Source: UBA2031 sp037189985
GTDB lineage: Bacteria; Pseudomonadota; Gammaproteobacteria; Pseudomonadales; Moraxellaceae
Direction: 5' to 3'
DNA: 64,000 nt
Assembly (NCBI GenBank): GCA_037189985.1
Contig: JBBCJX010000013.1
Location: forward strand, 1-64,000
This document shows positions 57,672 to 64,000 of this stretch, one piece after another (position 1 is the first letter of the stretch; the number at the start of each line of letters is the position of its first letter). The position numbers and the translations under genes were made by a program. The notes under the pieces were generated by a model. It ran no database searches. It was not told where the DNA came from and saw nothing but the letters and a program-made list of their open reading frames with translations.

Positions 57672-57899
57672 ATGCCTGTGTATGTTGCTGTGCTGATCAT
57701 CTCGTTGATGCTTTCCGTCGCGCTGGCACCGAAGCCGCCGCAACCCAAGCCAGCGGCAATCAGTGATTTTGATCTGCCGCAAACGGACGAAGGCACGCCG
57801 GTTCCGGTGGTTTTTGGTGATGGCTGGATATCGGGCTGGACAGTACTGGCCTACGGCAATCTGCGTTCACATCCTATTTTCGGACCGGGCAAGAAATGA
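57672..57899 (+). CDS. Small tail-tip protein with membrane helix
   Basis: 75 residues. N-terminal helix (VYVAVLIISLMLSVALA), then APKPPQPKPAAISDFDLPQTDEGTPVPVVFGDGW. The PKPP-xx-FDLPxxxEGxPVPVxFG pattern is common in the gene directly before the tail hub of siphophages. GAGGAGG precedes its ATG. Confidence 0.8.
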   Translation: MPVYVAVLIISLMLSVALAPKPPQPKPAAISDFDLPQTDEGTPVPVVFGDGWISGWTVLAYGNLRSHPIFGPGKK

Positions 57900-58126
57900 G
57901 CGTCGACGTCATCGTCACCATTACGCATGCGCGTCAGGCAAAGATCGCCGGCCAAGGCGTACTTTGTGCAGATGGTATTCGGGGCTGGTTCAAGCGGCAC
58001 GATCTCAGCCTGATCGAGTTCCTGGAGCACGGTTTGCCGGCCTCGCGTCTGCTGGCCACGCAATGCCCGTTTGCCGAGCGTGCTGTCGCCATTGCTCAGC
58101 AGGAGATCAGCCATGGGCAGCAGTAG
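57896..58126 (+). CDS. Small tail-tip protein, gp-I/49-like
   Basis: 76 residues: VDVIVTITHARQAKIAGQGVLCADGIRGWFKRHDLSLIEFLEHGLPASRLLATQC. Likely helical. It overlaps the preceding gene by 4 bases and the hub by 14 bases. Similar small proteins precede the hub in D3112-like phages, from memory. Confidence 0.72.
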   Translation: MSVDVIVTITHARQAKIAGQGVLCADGIRGWFKRHDLSLIEFLEHGLPASRLLATQCPFAERAVAIAQQEISHGQQ

Positions 58127-61100
58127 TCGCCAGATTTCCGGGTGGCGCTATCAGCTCGGCATTCACATGGGTGTTTGCCGTGGCCCGGTGGATGAGTTGG
58201 TGGAAATCCGTGTCGGTGAGCGCACTGCTTGGTCGAAAGATATCGCGGGTGCGATCACGACCTCGGGAACCGCCACCATTGATGCGCCTGATCTCTTCGG
58301 CGGCGATGAAAAAGAAGGCGGCATCCAGGGCACGCTGACGGTGCTGATGGGGGAAGCAACACAGGAACCTCCGGCCATTCTCCGCACGGTGATGCCGGGA
58401 CTTGTTCCCGGTTTCAGAGGCAAGTTCACGCTGTTCTTTGATGGCCAAGTGGCGGTCAACAATCCCTATCCGAAAACGTGGACGGTGCGCAGCCGGCGCA
58501 CGACAACAGGCTGGCAAGACAACGCGCCCTGGTATCCGGCAAAGGCCGCGATCTGGTTGGGCGTTGGCCCCGGTCTTGCCGGCATCAAGGCGATGAATGC
58601 CGCGCATATCATTTACGAGCTGTACACCAACGCGGATTGGGGGCGTGGCCTGCCAGCAGCGCGGCTGGATATTGACTCGTTTGCAGCAGCTGCTGATCAG
58701 CTCTTCTCTGAAGGATTCGGGCTCTGTTTGGTGTGGCTTCGGCAAGAAAGCCTGGGCGATTTCCAGCAGCGGGTGCTGGACCATATCGGCGCCATGTGTG
58801 GTCCCGATCCACACACCGGCAAAATCCGGATGCGGCTGATTCGTGACGACTACACCCCGGAAGAGTTGCCGTTGTTCACCTACGGTACCGGCCTGCTGGG
58901 TGTTGACCAGGAGGAAGGCCCGGCGGCCCATGAAACCACCAACGAGATCGTGGTGAAGTGGTTCGATCCGGTGCTGGGGCAAGAGCGGCAAACCGCACCC
59001 GTGCAAAATCTGGCGGCCATTCAGGGCACGGGCGCCCGCAACACATCCGTGCGGGATTACCCCGGCCTGTCCACTGCCTCATTGGCGCTGCGCGTGGCAC
59101 AGCGTGATCTGAAAGCGAGTTCACCCGGCCTCAAGCGCTTCAAGGTTCGTCTGGATCGGCGGGCCTACTGGATTCAGCCGGGTGATGTGTTCCGTATCGC
59201 GTCACCCGACAGAGGCATCGGCAATGTCGTGCTGCGTGCTGGCGAAGTGCGCGAAGGAGAGCTGACGGATGGCGTGATCACGGTCACGGCCGTCATCGAT
59301 GTTTTTGGGCTTCCGGCAACCGCGATGGTGAGCACACAGCCCAGCCTGCACGTGCCGGTGGATTACACGCCGGCGCCGGCAATCCACCGGCAACTGCTGG
59401 AGCTGCCCTGGTTCAAGTTGGCCGGCATGTTGTCGGCGTCCGAGTTGGCGGCCGTGGACCCGTTGACCGGGTATGTCGCTGCTGCGGCCGTGCGCCCTAC
59501 GGGTGTGGCGTCGTGGGATTTTTCGTTGCTCACCCGGACAGCCAGTGCGGATTACATTGATCGCGGGATGGGATTCTGGTGCCCTACGGCAACAGTCGTA
59601 GGTGCAGTGCCGGCATCGGCAGCACCTGCCGCAGTGACCCTGAGCAATACCATCGATCTTGAAACGGTGCGTGTTGGTACCGCTGCCCTCTGGGGCGTCG
59701 AGATCGTGCGGGTGGATGCCGTCAATGCGGTGGCGCGCACGGCGACATTGGCTCGTGGCTGTGCGGATACGGTGCCTGTGCAGCATGACGCAGGTTCGCG
59801 GATATGGTTCTTTGACGAGCCGGTGGGCATTGATCCGTCGCCCTGGCTGCGCGGTGAATCGGTTGATGTGAAATTGCTGACCCGCACACCCAGCGGGCGG
59901 CTCTCTCAGGCATCGGCACCGGTGAATACGATTTCCATCGCCAGCCGCCACTATCGCCCCTACCCGCCAGGCCGTGTCCAGCTGAACAGTGTGGCGTATC
60001 CGGATGAGATCAGCGGCCTGCTGACAGTCACATGGCAGCACCGTGATCGCGTGCTGCAGGCTGACCAACTCGTTGACACGACCCAAGCCAGCATCGGGCC
60101 TGAAAGTGGCACGACCTATACGCTGCGCATCTACGGTGAAAGCAATGTCTTGCTGAAAACAGTCACCGGCATGACGGGTACCAGCTACGCCTTCAGCGAC
60201 GAAATGGCCGTGTCGGGCCTGGGCCATTACGAGTCGCAGTCCACGCTGTTTTCAGCAGACGGTGAGACCGAGCCGGAGGGCTGGGTAACGGACCTGCACG
60301 CGCATCCGGGGTTTTGGGGCGGCCGGTGGTATGACTTGTCACGGCCAACGGTGGAATGGTTCACCGGTGATTATTTCGTGGCGCGTGAACATGTATTGCC
60401 CGGCCACTCGGTGACGGACAGTGCCACCATCAACCAGATGAAGTTCTACTACTCGGTGGATGCGGTGTCATGGGTGCGGATCAATGACTCGGTAGCAGGC
60501 AAGGCGGATTACCTCAACATTGGCAATCGGTTCATCAACACCGGCAACCTGCGCTATGCCGATGCCCCGGATCTGAGTGTCTGGAGCAATGGTGACCCTC
60601 CGGGGCTGCTGTTTACCTCTAGCAATCCCCGCACGACCGTGTACGACGCCGGGGCCGATGTGGTGGTGGTGATGGGTTTCACGTCGTCGAACGTGAGCGG
60701 CTTCTGGCAGATTTACGGTCTGATGTGTATTTCAGAAGATCAAGGTGAGACGTACAGCACCCAGATGTTTGGTCCAGCGCAGCCAACCGGCGCCGTATCC
60801 ACCGGCATGTTTTCACCGCTCTGCAGCATCGAAGGCACGCACTACTGGGCGTGGAACTGGCAGGGTATCCCGGTCGGCTTGACTCCTGCTCCGAGAGCAG
60901 CACGGTTGTACGCTACTGATTACACCGACATCACTCAGGACACCGATCCGGTGCTGGCGATGCTCACGCGCATCGACAGCATGGCGGCTACGGCAACGGT
61001 GCGACTGTTGGCGTGCTGTGACGAGCCCCTGCCGGTCACGACCCTGAAATTATTGCGCTCGGTCGCAGGCGGTGATTTCGAGCTGGTGGACGTGCCGTGG

Positions 61101-61889
61101 GAAGTGTCAGGCGTGCTTTTCCATGCGGGCTATTTCTACGGCCGCAAGGTGATTGATGACAGTTGGGTTCGCTCTACGGATATCACGGGCTCATCCTGGA
61201 CCGACGAGAGTGTCACACCTCCCGATCTCGGGCCTGAAACGCCATTCCCTGAATACGGCGATGAAATCCCGGACTTCGATCCCGTGGTGGAACGTACTAC
61301 TGATGAGGCTGCCGGCGGGACAGGTTCGCTGCGGTTACTGGACCCGTTCCTGACTGATGGCGGTGCAGATGCCGATCTCGATGGTGTCGCCGCGCTTTTG
61401 CATGGAGAAACCGTTATCCGTGCGCAGCTGATGGCAGATGACGTTGGTGATGTACCCGGCATCGTGCTGGCGTCAACGGCCCTGCATTGGGCCATCATGC
61501 CGCGCATATCCCTTGACGTTGCCAACGGCCGTGTTTGGGCCGAGTTCCGGGATGTCTCGGAGCGTCTGGAAGTGACGGGCAGTTTTGAGTACGGCGAGTG
61601 GTATGAAATTGAGCTGACTATCGATGGCCCGTCATCCGCCAGCCTGCTGGTGACTGGCTTGCCTGGTGGCCCGCTGACGGCCACAGGCACTATTAACTAC
61701 GGCGGTCTTGGAGGGGTTTACGCCAGCGTAGTCCGTCTGCTGGGCAGTGGCTACTACGATGACATCGAGGTTATTGCGCAGGAGTGGATAGGTCGCCTCA
61801 ACAACTCCCTGCGCATTGAGCTGGAGAGTGTGCGTGATGGGCTGGTCAGCCACCAGAAACACAACATCGGAGTTTTGCGCAGCTCGTGA
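58113..61889 (+). CDS. Tail hub / host-specificity protein (J-like)
   Basis: 1258 residues. The first 450 residues are the conserved hub (QISGWRYQLGIHMGVCRGPVDELVEIRVG, GGEKEGG-type, YTPEELPLFTYGTGLLGVDQEEG, RFKVRLDRRAYWIQPGDVFRI). Fibronectin-like and carbohydrate-binding-like segments follow to the C-terminus, which is probably receptor-binding and variable. ATG 58113 is preceded by AGGAG; the longer frame lacks a ribosome site. Confidence 0.88.
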   Translation: MGSSSRQISGWRYQLGIHMGVCRGPVDELVEIRVGERTAWSKDIAGAITTSGTATIDAPDLFGGDEKEGGIQGTLTVLMGEATQEPPAILRTVMPGLVPGFRGKFTLFFDGQVAVNNPYPKTWTVRSRRTTTGWQDNAPWYPAKAAIWLGVGPGLAGIKAMNAAHIIYELYTNADWGRGLPAARLDIDSFAAAADQLFSEGFGLCLVWLRQESLGDFQQRVLDHIGAMCGPDPHTGKIRMRLIRDDYTPEELPLFTYGTGLLGVDQEEGPAAHETTNEIVVKWFDPVLGQERQTAPVQNLAAIQGTGARNTSVRDYPGLSTASLALRVAQRDLKASSPGLKRFKVRLDRRAYWIQPGDVFRIASPDRGIGNVVLRAGEVREGELTDGVITVTAVIDVFGLPATAMVSTQPSLHVPVDYTPAPAIHRQLLELPWFKLAGMLSASELAAVDPLTGYVAAAAVRPTGVASWDFSLLTRTASADYIDRGMGFWCPTATVVGAVPASAAPAAVTLSNTIDLETVRVGTAALWGVEIVRVDAVNAVARTATLARGCADTVPVQHDAGSRIWFFDEPVGIDPSPWLRGESVDVKLLTRTPSGRLSQASAPVNTISIASRHYRPYPPGRVQLNSVAYPDEISGLLTVTWQHRDRVLQADQLVDTTQASIGPESGTTYTLRIYGESNVLLKTVTGMTGTSYAFSDEMAVSGLGHYESQSTLFSADGETEPEGWVTDLHAHPGFWGGRWYDLSRPTVEWFTGDYFVAREHVLPGHSVTDSATINQMKFYYSVDAVSWVRINDSVAGKADYLNIGNRFINTGNLRYADAPDLSVWSNGDPPGLLFTSSNPRTTVYDAGADVVVVMGFTSSNVSGFWQIYGLMCISEDQGETYSTQMFGPAQPTGAVSTGMFSPLCSIEGTHYWAWNWQGIPVGLTPAPRAARLYATDYTDITQDTDPVLAMLTRIDSMAATATVRLLACCDEPLPVTTLKLLRSVAGGDFELVDVPWEVSGVLFHAGYFYGRKVIDDSWVRSTDITGSSWTDESVTPPDLGPETPFPEYGDEIPDFDPVVERTTDEAAGGTGSLRLLDPFLTDGGADADLDGVAALLHGETVIRAQLMADDVGDVPGIVLASTALHWAIMPRISLDVANGRVWAEFRDVSERLEVTGSFEYGEWYEIELTIDGPSSASLLVTGLPGGPLTATGTINYGGLGGVYASVVRLLGSGYYDDIEVIAQEWIGRLNNSLRIELESVRDGLVSHQKHNIGVLRSS

Positions 61890-61913
61890 GCGGCGCGTTG
61901 ACAGGAGAAAACC

Positions 61914-62093
61914 ATGGCATCGCCCATCATCAAGTACTTCAACTCTGAACATCCGAAGCTGGAGCTGCAGGCAATCAGCCAAGTGGCTAGGCTGCTGGAT
62001 GAGCGCTTGCCGGATGGTCCGGAGAAGAGTGCCGGCATGCGCAAGCTGCTGGAGGCTAGGGATTGTTTCGTGCGTGCTTCGCTGGATGCATGA
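61914..62093 (+). CDS. 59-residue protein resembling the Acb2/Tad1 hairpin family
   Basis: Sequence core HPKLELQAISQVARLLDERLPDGPEKSAGMRKLLEARDCFVRAS. The pattern LP-x-G-x-EKS...KLLEA-x-x-x-x-RA resembles the helical-hairpin domain of Acb2 and Tad1, phage sponges that bind cyclic nucleotide signals of CBASS and Thoeris. Resemblance is from memory and no search was run. AGGAG precedes its ATG. It stands between the tail hub and the accessory right end. Confidence 0.55.
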   Translation: MASPIIKYFNSEHPKLELQAISQVARLLDERLPDGPEKSAGMRKLLEARDCFVRASLDA

Positions 62094-62505
62094 GCATGTC
62101 GAAGTTCTGGACATGGAATGGCCGCCGCTTGGCGATGCCGTGGACGATGGCCCGCTGGTTGCTGCTGAAGGTTCAGCAGGGATGAGTATGGCCTCCAGCA
62201 GGCGGGTGAAGCTTCTTCCTGGTAATGGGCTTGCCTTTCACTGCCCTGGTTGTGATGAGACGCATCAAATCCAGTTCGGTGAAGGGCCTGGTCCTCGCTG
62301 GGGCTGGAATGGTGATCAGGAGAGGCCAACGTTCACACCGTCGGTACGTGTGACATGGCCAGCGGTTCCTGATGCGGATGAGGACTTCAAGGAGTGGCGT
62401 ACCGAGAGATGCTGCCACTCTTTTGTGCGTGACGGCCGCATTGAGTTCTTGAATGACTGCACGCACGCGCTGGCTGGCAGAACAATCGATCTTCCCCTTC
62501 TGTAG
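62086..62505 (+). CDS. DUF6527 family zinc-binding-like protein
   Basis: 139 residues. Core motifs LAFHCPGCDETHQIQF, WGWNGDQERPTFTPSVRVTW and CCHSFVRDGRIEFLNDCTHALAGRTIDLP are those of DUF6527, a small phage family with paired Cys and His residues. Start is uncertain: ATG 62086 overlaps the previous stop, but ATG 62188 would give the usual family length. Function unknown. Confidence 0.75.
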   Translation: MHEHVEVLDMEWPPLGDAVDDGPLVAAEGSAGMSMASSRRVKLLPGNGLAFHCPGCDETHQIQFGEGPGPRWGWNGDQERPTFTPSVRVTWPAVPDADEDFKEWRTERCCHSFVRDGRIEFLNDCTHALAGRTIDLPLL

Positions 62506-62527
62506 GGGCAATCAAAGTAGAAGGAGC

Positions 62528-62560
62528 GCCCGTCCTGATGTTGCGAGCACCAGGACGGGC
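62528..62560 (+). other. Hairpin in the com leader
   Basis: GCCCGTCCTG and CAGGACGGGC form a perfect 10-bp stem with a 13-base loop after the DUF6527 stop. No T-tract follows. Together with the next hairpin it makes the com leader strongly structured. Confidence 0.6.
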
Positions 62561-62596
62561 ATCCAACCCGCAGAACTGGCCTGCAGGCCGAACCAA

Positions 62597-62628
62597 GGCT
62601 CCCCGCACGTCGACGTGCACGCGGAGCC
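62597..62628 (+). other. Second hairpin in the com leader
   Basis: Outer arms GGCTCC/GGAGCC and an inner GCACGTCGACGTGC palindrome. It lies 37 bases before the com start. It could regulate com or host a DNA-binding protein at the inner palindrome. Confidence 0.55.
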
Positions 62629-62664
62629 TAGCAGTCGGTTCCATCCTGTGAAAAGGCATTGCAC

Positions 62665-62910
62665 ATGTTGCAAGAGGTGAGATGCGGTCATTGCCAGCGA
62701 AAGCTGGGCATGGGCCGTTATGAGGAGCTGCAGATCAAGTGTCCCCGGTGTGGGACGCTGAACGTGTTGAAGGCCGTGAGCCTCCCCCCAGGGCGCCCAG
62801 GAGCGCCGAATTCTGGAGAAGGCCATGACCATGGGAAAACCCATCATTCCCTGGATCGGCGGCAAGACACGGTTGCTGGACGACATCCTGCCGCTGTTCC
62901 CTGCCCATGA
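62665..62910 (+). CDS. com: Com-like zinc-binding translational regulator
   Basis: 81 residues. N-terminal VRCGHCQRKLGMGRYEELQIKCPRCGTLN holds the four-Cys zinc site of Mu Com, which unwinds a stem in mom mRNA to allow translation. The C-terminal half overlaps the methyltransferase gene in another frame (86 bases). The same overlap exists between com and mom in Mu. Confidence 0.82.
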   Translation: MLQEVRCGHCQRKLGMGRYEELQIKCPRCGTLNVLKAVSLPPGRPGAPNSGEGHDHGKTHHSLDRRQDTVAGRHPAAVPCP

Positions 62911-63625
62911 GTGTTACGTCGAGCCCTTTTGCGGGGCCGCCGCCCTGTTCTTTAACAAGCAGCCAGCCAGGGCCGAGGTGTTGAACGACATCAACGGCGA
63001 CCTGGTGAATCTGTATCGCGTGGTCCAGCACCACCTGGAGGAGTTCGTGCGCCAGTTCAAGTGGGCACTGTCCTCCCGGCAGGTGTTCAAATGGCTGCAG
63101 GACACCCGGCCCGAGACGCTGACCGATATCCAGCGTGCGGCCAGGTTCTTCTACCTGCAGCGCCAGGCATTCGGAGGCAAGGTCACGGGCCAGAGTTTCG
63201 GGACGGCCACCACAGCGCCGCCAGGGCTCAACCTGCTGCGCATCGAGGAGGAGCTGTCAGCCGCCCACCTGCGCCTGGCAGAGACTTGTATCGAGCATCT
63301 GCCGTGGGCAGCGGTGATGGCCAAGTACGACCGGCCTCACACCCTGTTCTTCTGCGATCCGCCGTATTGGGAGACGGAGGGCTACGGGGTGGACTTTCCC
63401 CTGCAGGAGTATCTGGAGCTGGCCAAGGTGACCAGGGAAGCCAAGGGCCACGTGATCATCACGGTGAACGACCATCCCATGATGTGGGAGGTATTCGAGG
63501 GCCTGCCCATGGATGTGGTAGGCATCACCTACTCGGTAGGCGGGCCGGAGTCCCGAAAGCAGACTGGAGAGCTGATCATCCGCAATCGGGAGGCCGGCTT
63601 CGGCGGCAACCTGTCACTGCTTTAG
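62825..63625 (+). CDS. DNA adenine methyltransferase (D12/Dam-type)
   Basis: 266 residues. Motif I region PWIGGKTRLLDDILPLFP and VEPFCGAAALFF, motif IV DPPYWETEGYG (about 179-189), as in D12-class N6-adenine methylases such as Dam. No restriction gene is nearby, so it most likely protects phage DNA from host restriction or alters regulation. It replaces Mom in the com-mom position at the right end. GAGAAGG precedes ATG 62825. Confidence 0.9.
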   Translation: MTMGKPIIPWIGGKTRLLDDILPLFPAHECYVEPFCGAAALFFNKQPARAEVLNDINGDLVNLYRVVQHHLEEFVRQFKWALSSRQVFKWLQDTRPETLTDIQRAARFFYLQRQAFGGKVTGQSFGTATTAPPGLNLLRIEEELSAAHLRLAETCIEHLPWAAVMAKYDRPHTLFFCDPPYWETEGYGVDFPLQEYLELAKVTREAKGHVIITVNDHPMMWEVFEGLPMDVVGITYSVGGPESRKQTGELIIRNREAGFGGNLSLL

Positions 63626-63638
63626 GGAGGGATAGGTG

Positions 63639-63699
63639 GGATGCCTCGGGCGACGCCGGCATAGCCGGGGGGCCGAAGCCACTGCCAAGGGGGCATCCC
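63639..63699 (+). other. Structured GC-rich element downstream of the methyltransferase
   Basis: GGGATGCC and GGCATCCC close a roughly 60-base region that contains an internal CCGGC-ATA-GCCGG stem and a weaker GGC/GCC stem. It lies 14 bases after the methyltransferase stop. It may be a small RNA, a processing site or a terminator without T-tract. Confidence 0.35.
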
Positions 63700-63798
63700 G
63701 GTAAGGGATAGTACAGGGGCTGCTGGAGAGGCTCTGTGAGATATCGCCCTGAATGGGCCTTCCACATGTAGCAATTCTGTTGCAGCCTGTGGAATGAA

Positions 63799-63831
63799 AA
63801 GCCCCCCGGATTTATCTCACCCGGAGGGCTT
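63799..63831 (-). terminator. Terminator-like hairpin overlapping right-end site R2
   Basis: On the minus strand AAGCCCTCCGG and CCGGGGGGCTT pair along 11 bp with one G-U, followed by TTTT. The loop and one arm contain the R2 repeat TGAGATAAATCCGG. Its orientation suits stopping host transcription entering the phage from the right. Confidence 0.6.
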
Positions 63832-63852
63832 CATTTATCGCGCGCGGCATCA
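63805..63852. repeat. Right phage end with two transposase-site-like repeats
   Basis: Read inward from 63852: TGAT at 1-4, GATAAAT at 14-20 (63833-63839), and TGAGATAAATCCGG at 34-47 (63806-63819). The first two sit at exactly the same distance as at the left end, the third is one base further. Confidence 0.85.
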
Positions 63853-63858
63853 CCATGC
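63853..63858. repeat. Target-site duplication, right copy (CCATGC)
   Basis: CCATGC immediately after the phage ATCA terminus, identical to 21957-21962. Confidence 0.85.
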
Positions 63859-63876
63859 TTTGCGGGAGCCGAGTGT

Positions 63877-64000
63877 TCAGCCAGGCGCCAGCTTGCTGAT
63901 CAGCCCCGCCAGTTCTTCCTCGCTCGCAGGCTTGCACACATAGGCGCGGGCGCCTTGGCGCAGGCCCCAGACCTTGTCGCTTTCCTGGGTCTTGCTGCTC
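63877..64000 (-). CDS. Response-regulator receiver domain, C-terminal part
   Basis: The last 40 residues of a CheY-like receiver, entering from the right edge: DKVWGLRQGARAYVCKPASEEEL then LISKLAPG. The Lys before Pro is the conserved receiver lysine, and the wording resembles twitching-motility regulators PilG/PilH. The start lies beyond the window. The prophage inserted 18 bases past its stop codon. Confidence 0.8.
   Translation of the reverse strand, partial: SSKTQESDKVWGLRQGARAYVCKPASEEELAGLISKLAPG

Larger units (their letters stand above)
21963..63852. mobile_element. Complete Mu-like transposable prophage (siphophage type), 41,890 bp
   Basis: Bounded by TGAT...ATCA with matching inner repeats and a 6-bp target duplication. 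It carries repressor, transposase A and B, Gam, GemA, Mor, lysis, packaging, head, tail and a Com-Dam module. No module is visibly broken. No sheath or baseplate genes are present, and a tape-measure gene plus distal-tail genes indicate a long flexible tail. Early genes run leftward and late genes rightward, as in BcepMu rather than Mu. I expect it to be inducible, but nothing in the sequence proves it. Confidence 0.95.

Noticed and set aside
62600..62620. Second copy of the DUF3102 palindrome in the com leader
   Set aside because: Both contain CGTCGACG, but flanks differ and the com-leader palindrome is only 14 bp; the shared core may be chance.
63806..63819. Phage right terminus at CA 63818-63819, pairing with TGAGATAAAT at 21973
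   Set aside because: The repeats match well, but bases outside them (ACACC versus CCCGG) do not form a target duplication. These are inner transposase-like sites; TGAT/ATCA at 21963/63852 gives a 6-bp duplication and matching spacing.
1..64000. CRISPR array, tRNA or rRNA genes
   Set aside because: No regularly spaced direct repeats, and no tRNA or rRNA signatures were seen on either strand. Transposable phages do not need a tRNA attachment site.

Overview
The window is a GC-rich proteobacterial chromosome (beta- or gammaproteobacterial by gene content; I cannot place it further) carrying one complete Mu-like transposable prophage.

Host left arm (1-21962). Leftward genes: an acyl-CoA dehydrogenase, a beta-CASP metallo-beta-lactamase protein and a phosphoketolase-like TPP enzyme. 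Rightward genes: a DUF4403 lipoprotein, a Fur-box-preceded outer-membrane receptor unit, a P2-type cation ATPase and a tandem universal stress protein. These are followed by an iron-starvation signalling cluster: Fur box, FecI-type sigma factor, FecR-type anti-sigma/sensor, FecA-type receptor with an STN domain, and two secreted GloVer-repeat proteins with GlyGly-CTERM-like tails.

Prophage (21963-63852, 41,890 bp). Its ends can be set to the base. There is a 6-bp target duplication CCATGC (21957-21962 and 63853-63858), TGAT/ATCA termini, and two transposase-site-like repeats at matching distances inside each end. The early operon runs leftward from a repressor/operator switch at about 33.45 kb: Ner-like BcepMu gp16-family protein, DUF3102, DDE transposase A, AAA+ ATPase B, Gam, an accessory block (DUF2786, ASCH, zinc-ribbon proteins), GemA and Mor at the left end. 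The repressor and a three-gene membrane/lipoprotein cassette run rightward, followed by late genes: holin, lytic transglycosylase, Rz/Rz1, Mu-type packaging, portal, F, G and I proteins, a lambda-type decoration protein and capsid, and a long non-contractile tail (tube, frameshifted chaperone, 933-aa tape measure, distal tail proteins, 1258-aa hub). The right end carries a small Acb2/Tad1-hairpin-like protein, a DUF6527 protein, and a Com-Dam modification module. The layout combines BcepMu-like early gene orientation with a B3/D3112-like siphophage tail.

The most striking unexplained signal is an 18-bp palindrome, TTTTGsCCGCGGTCAAAA, present exactly three times. Each copy lies just upstream of one late block (lysis, head, tail), where Mu has Plys, PI and PP. 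I infer a late regulon driven by the phage Mor-type activator.

Host right arm (63859-64000): the C-terminus of a response-regulator receiver gene. The phage inserted between this gene and the second GloVer gene, which converge.
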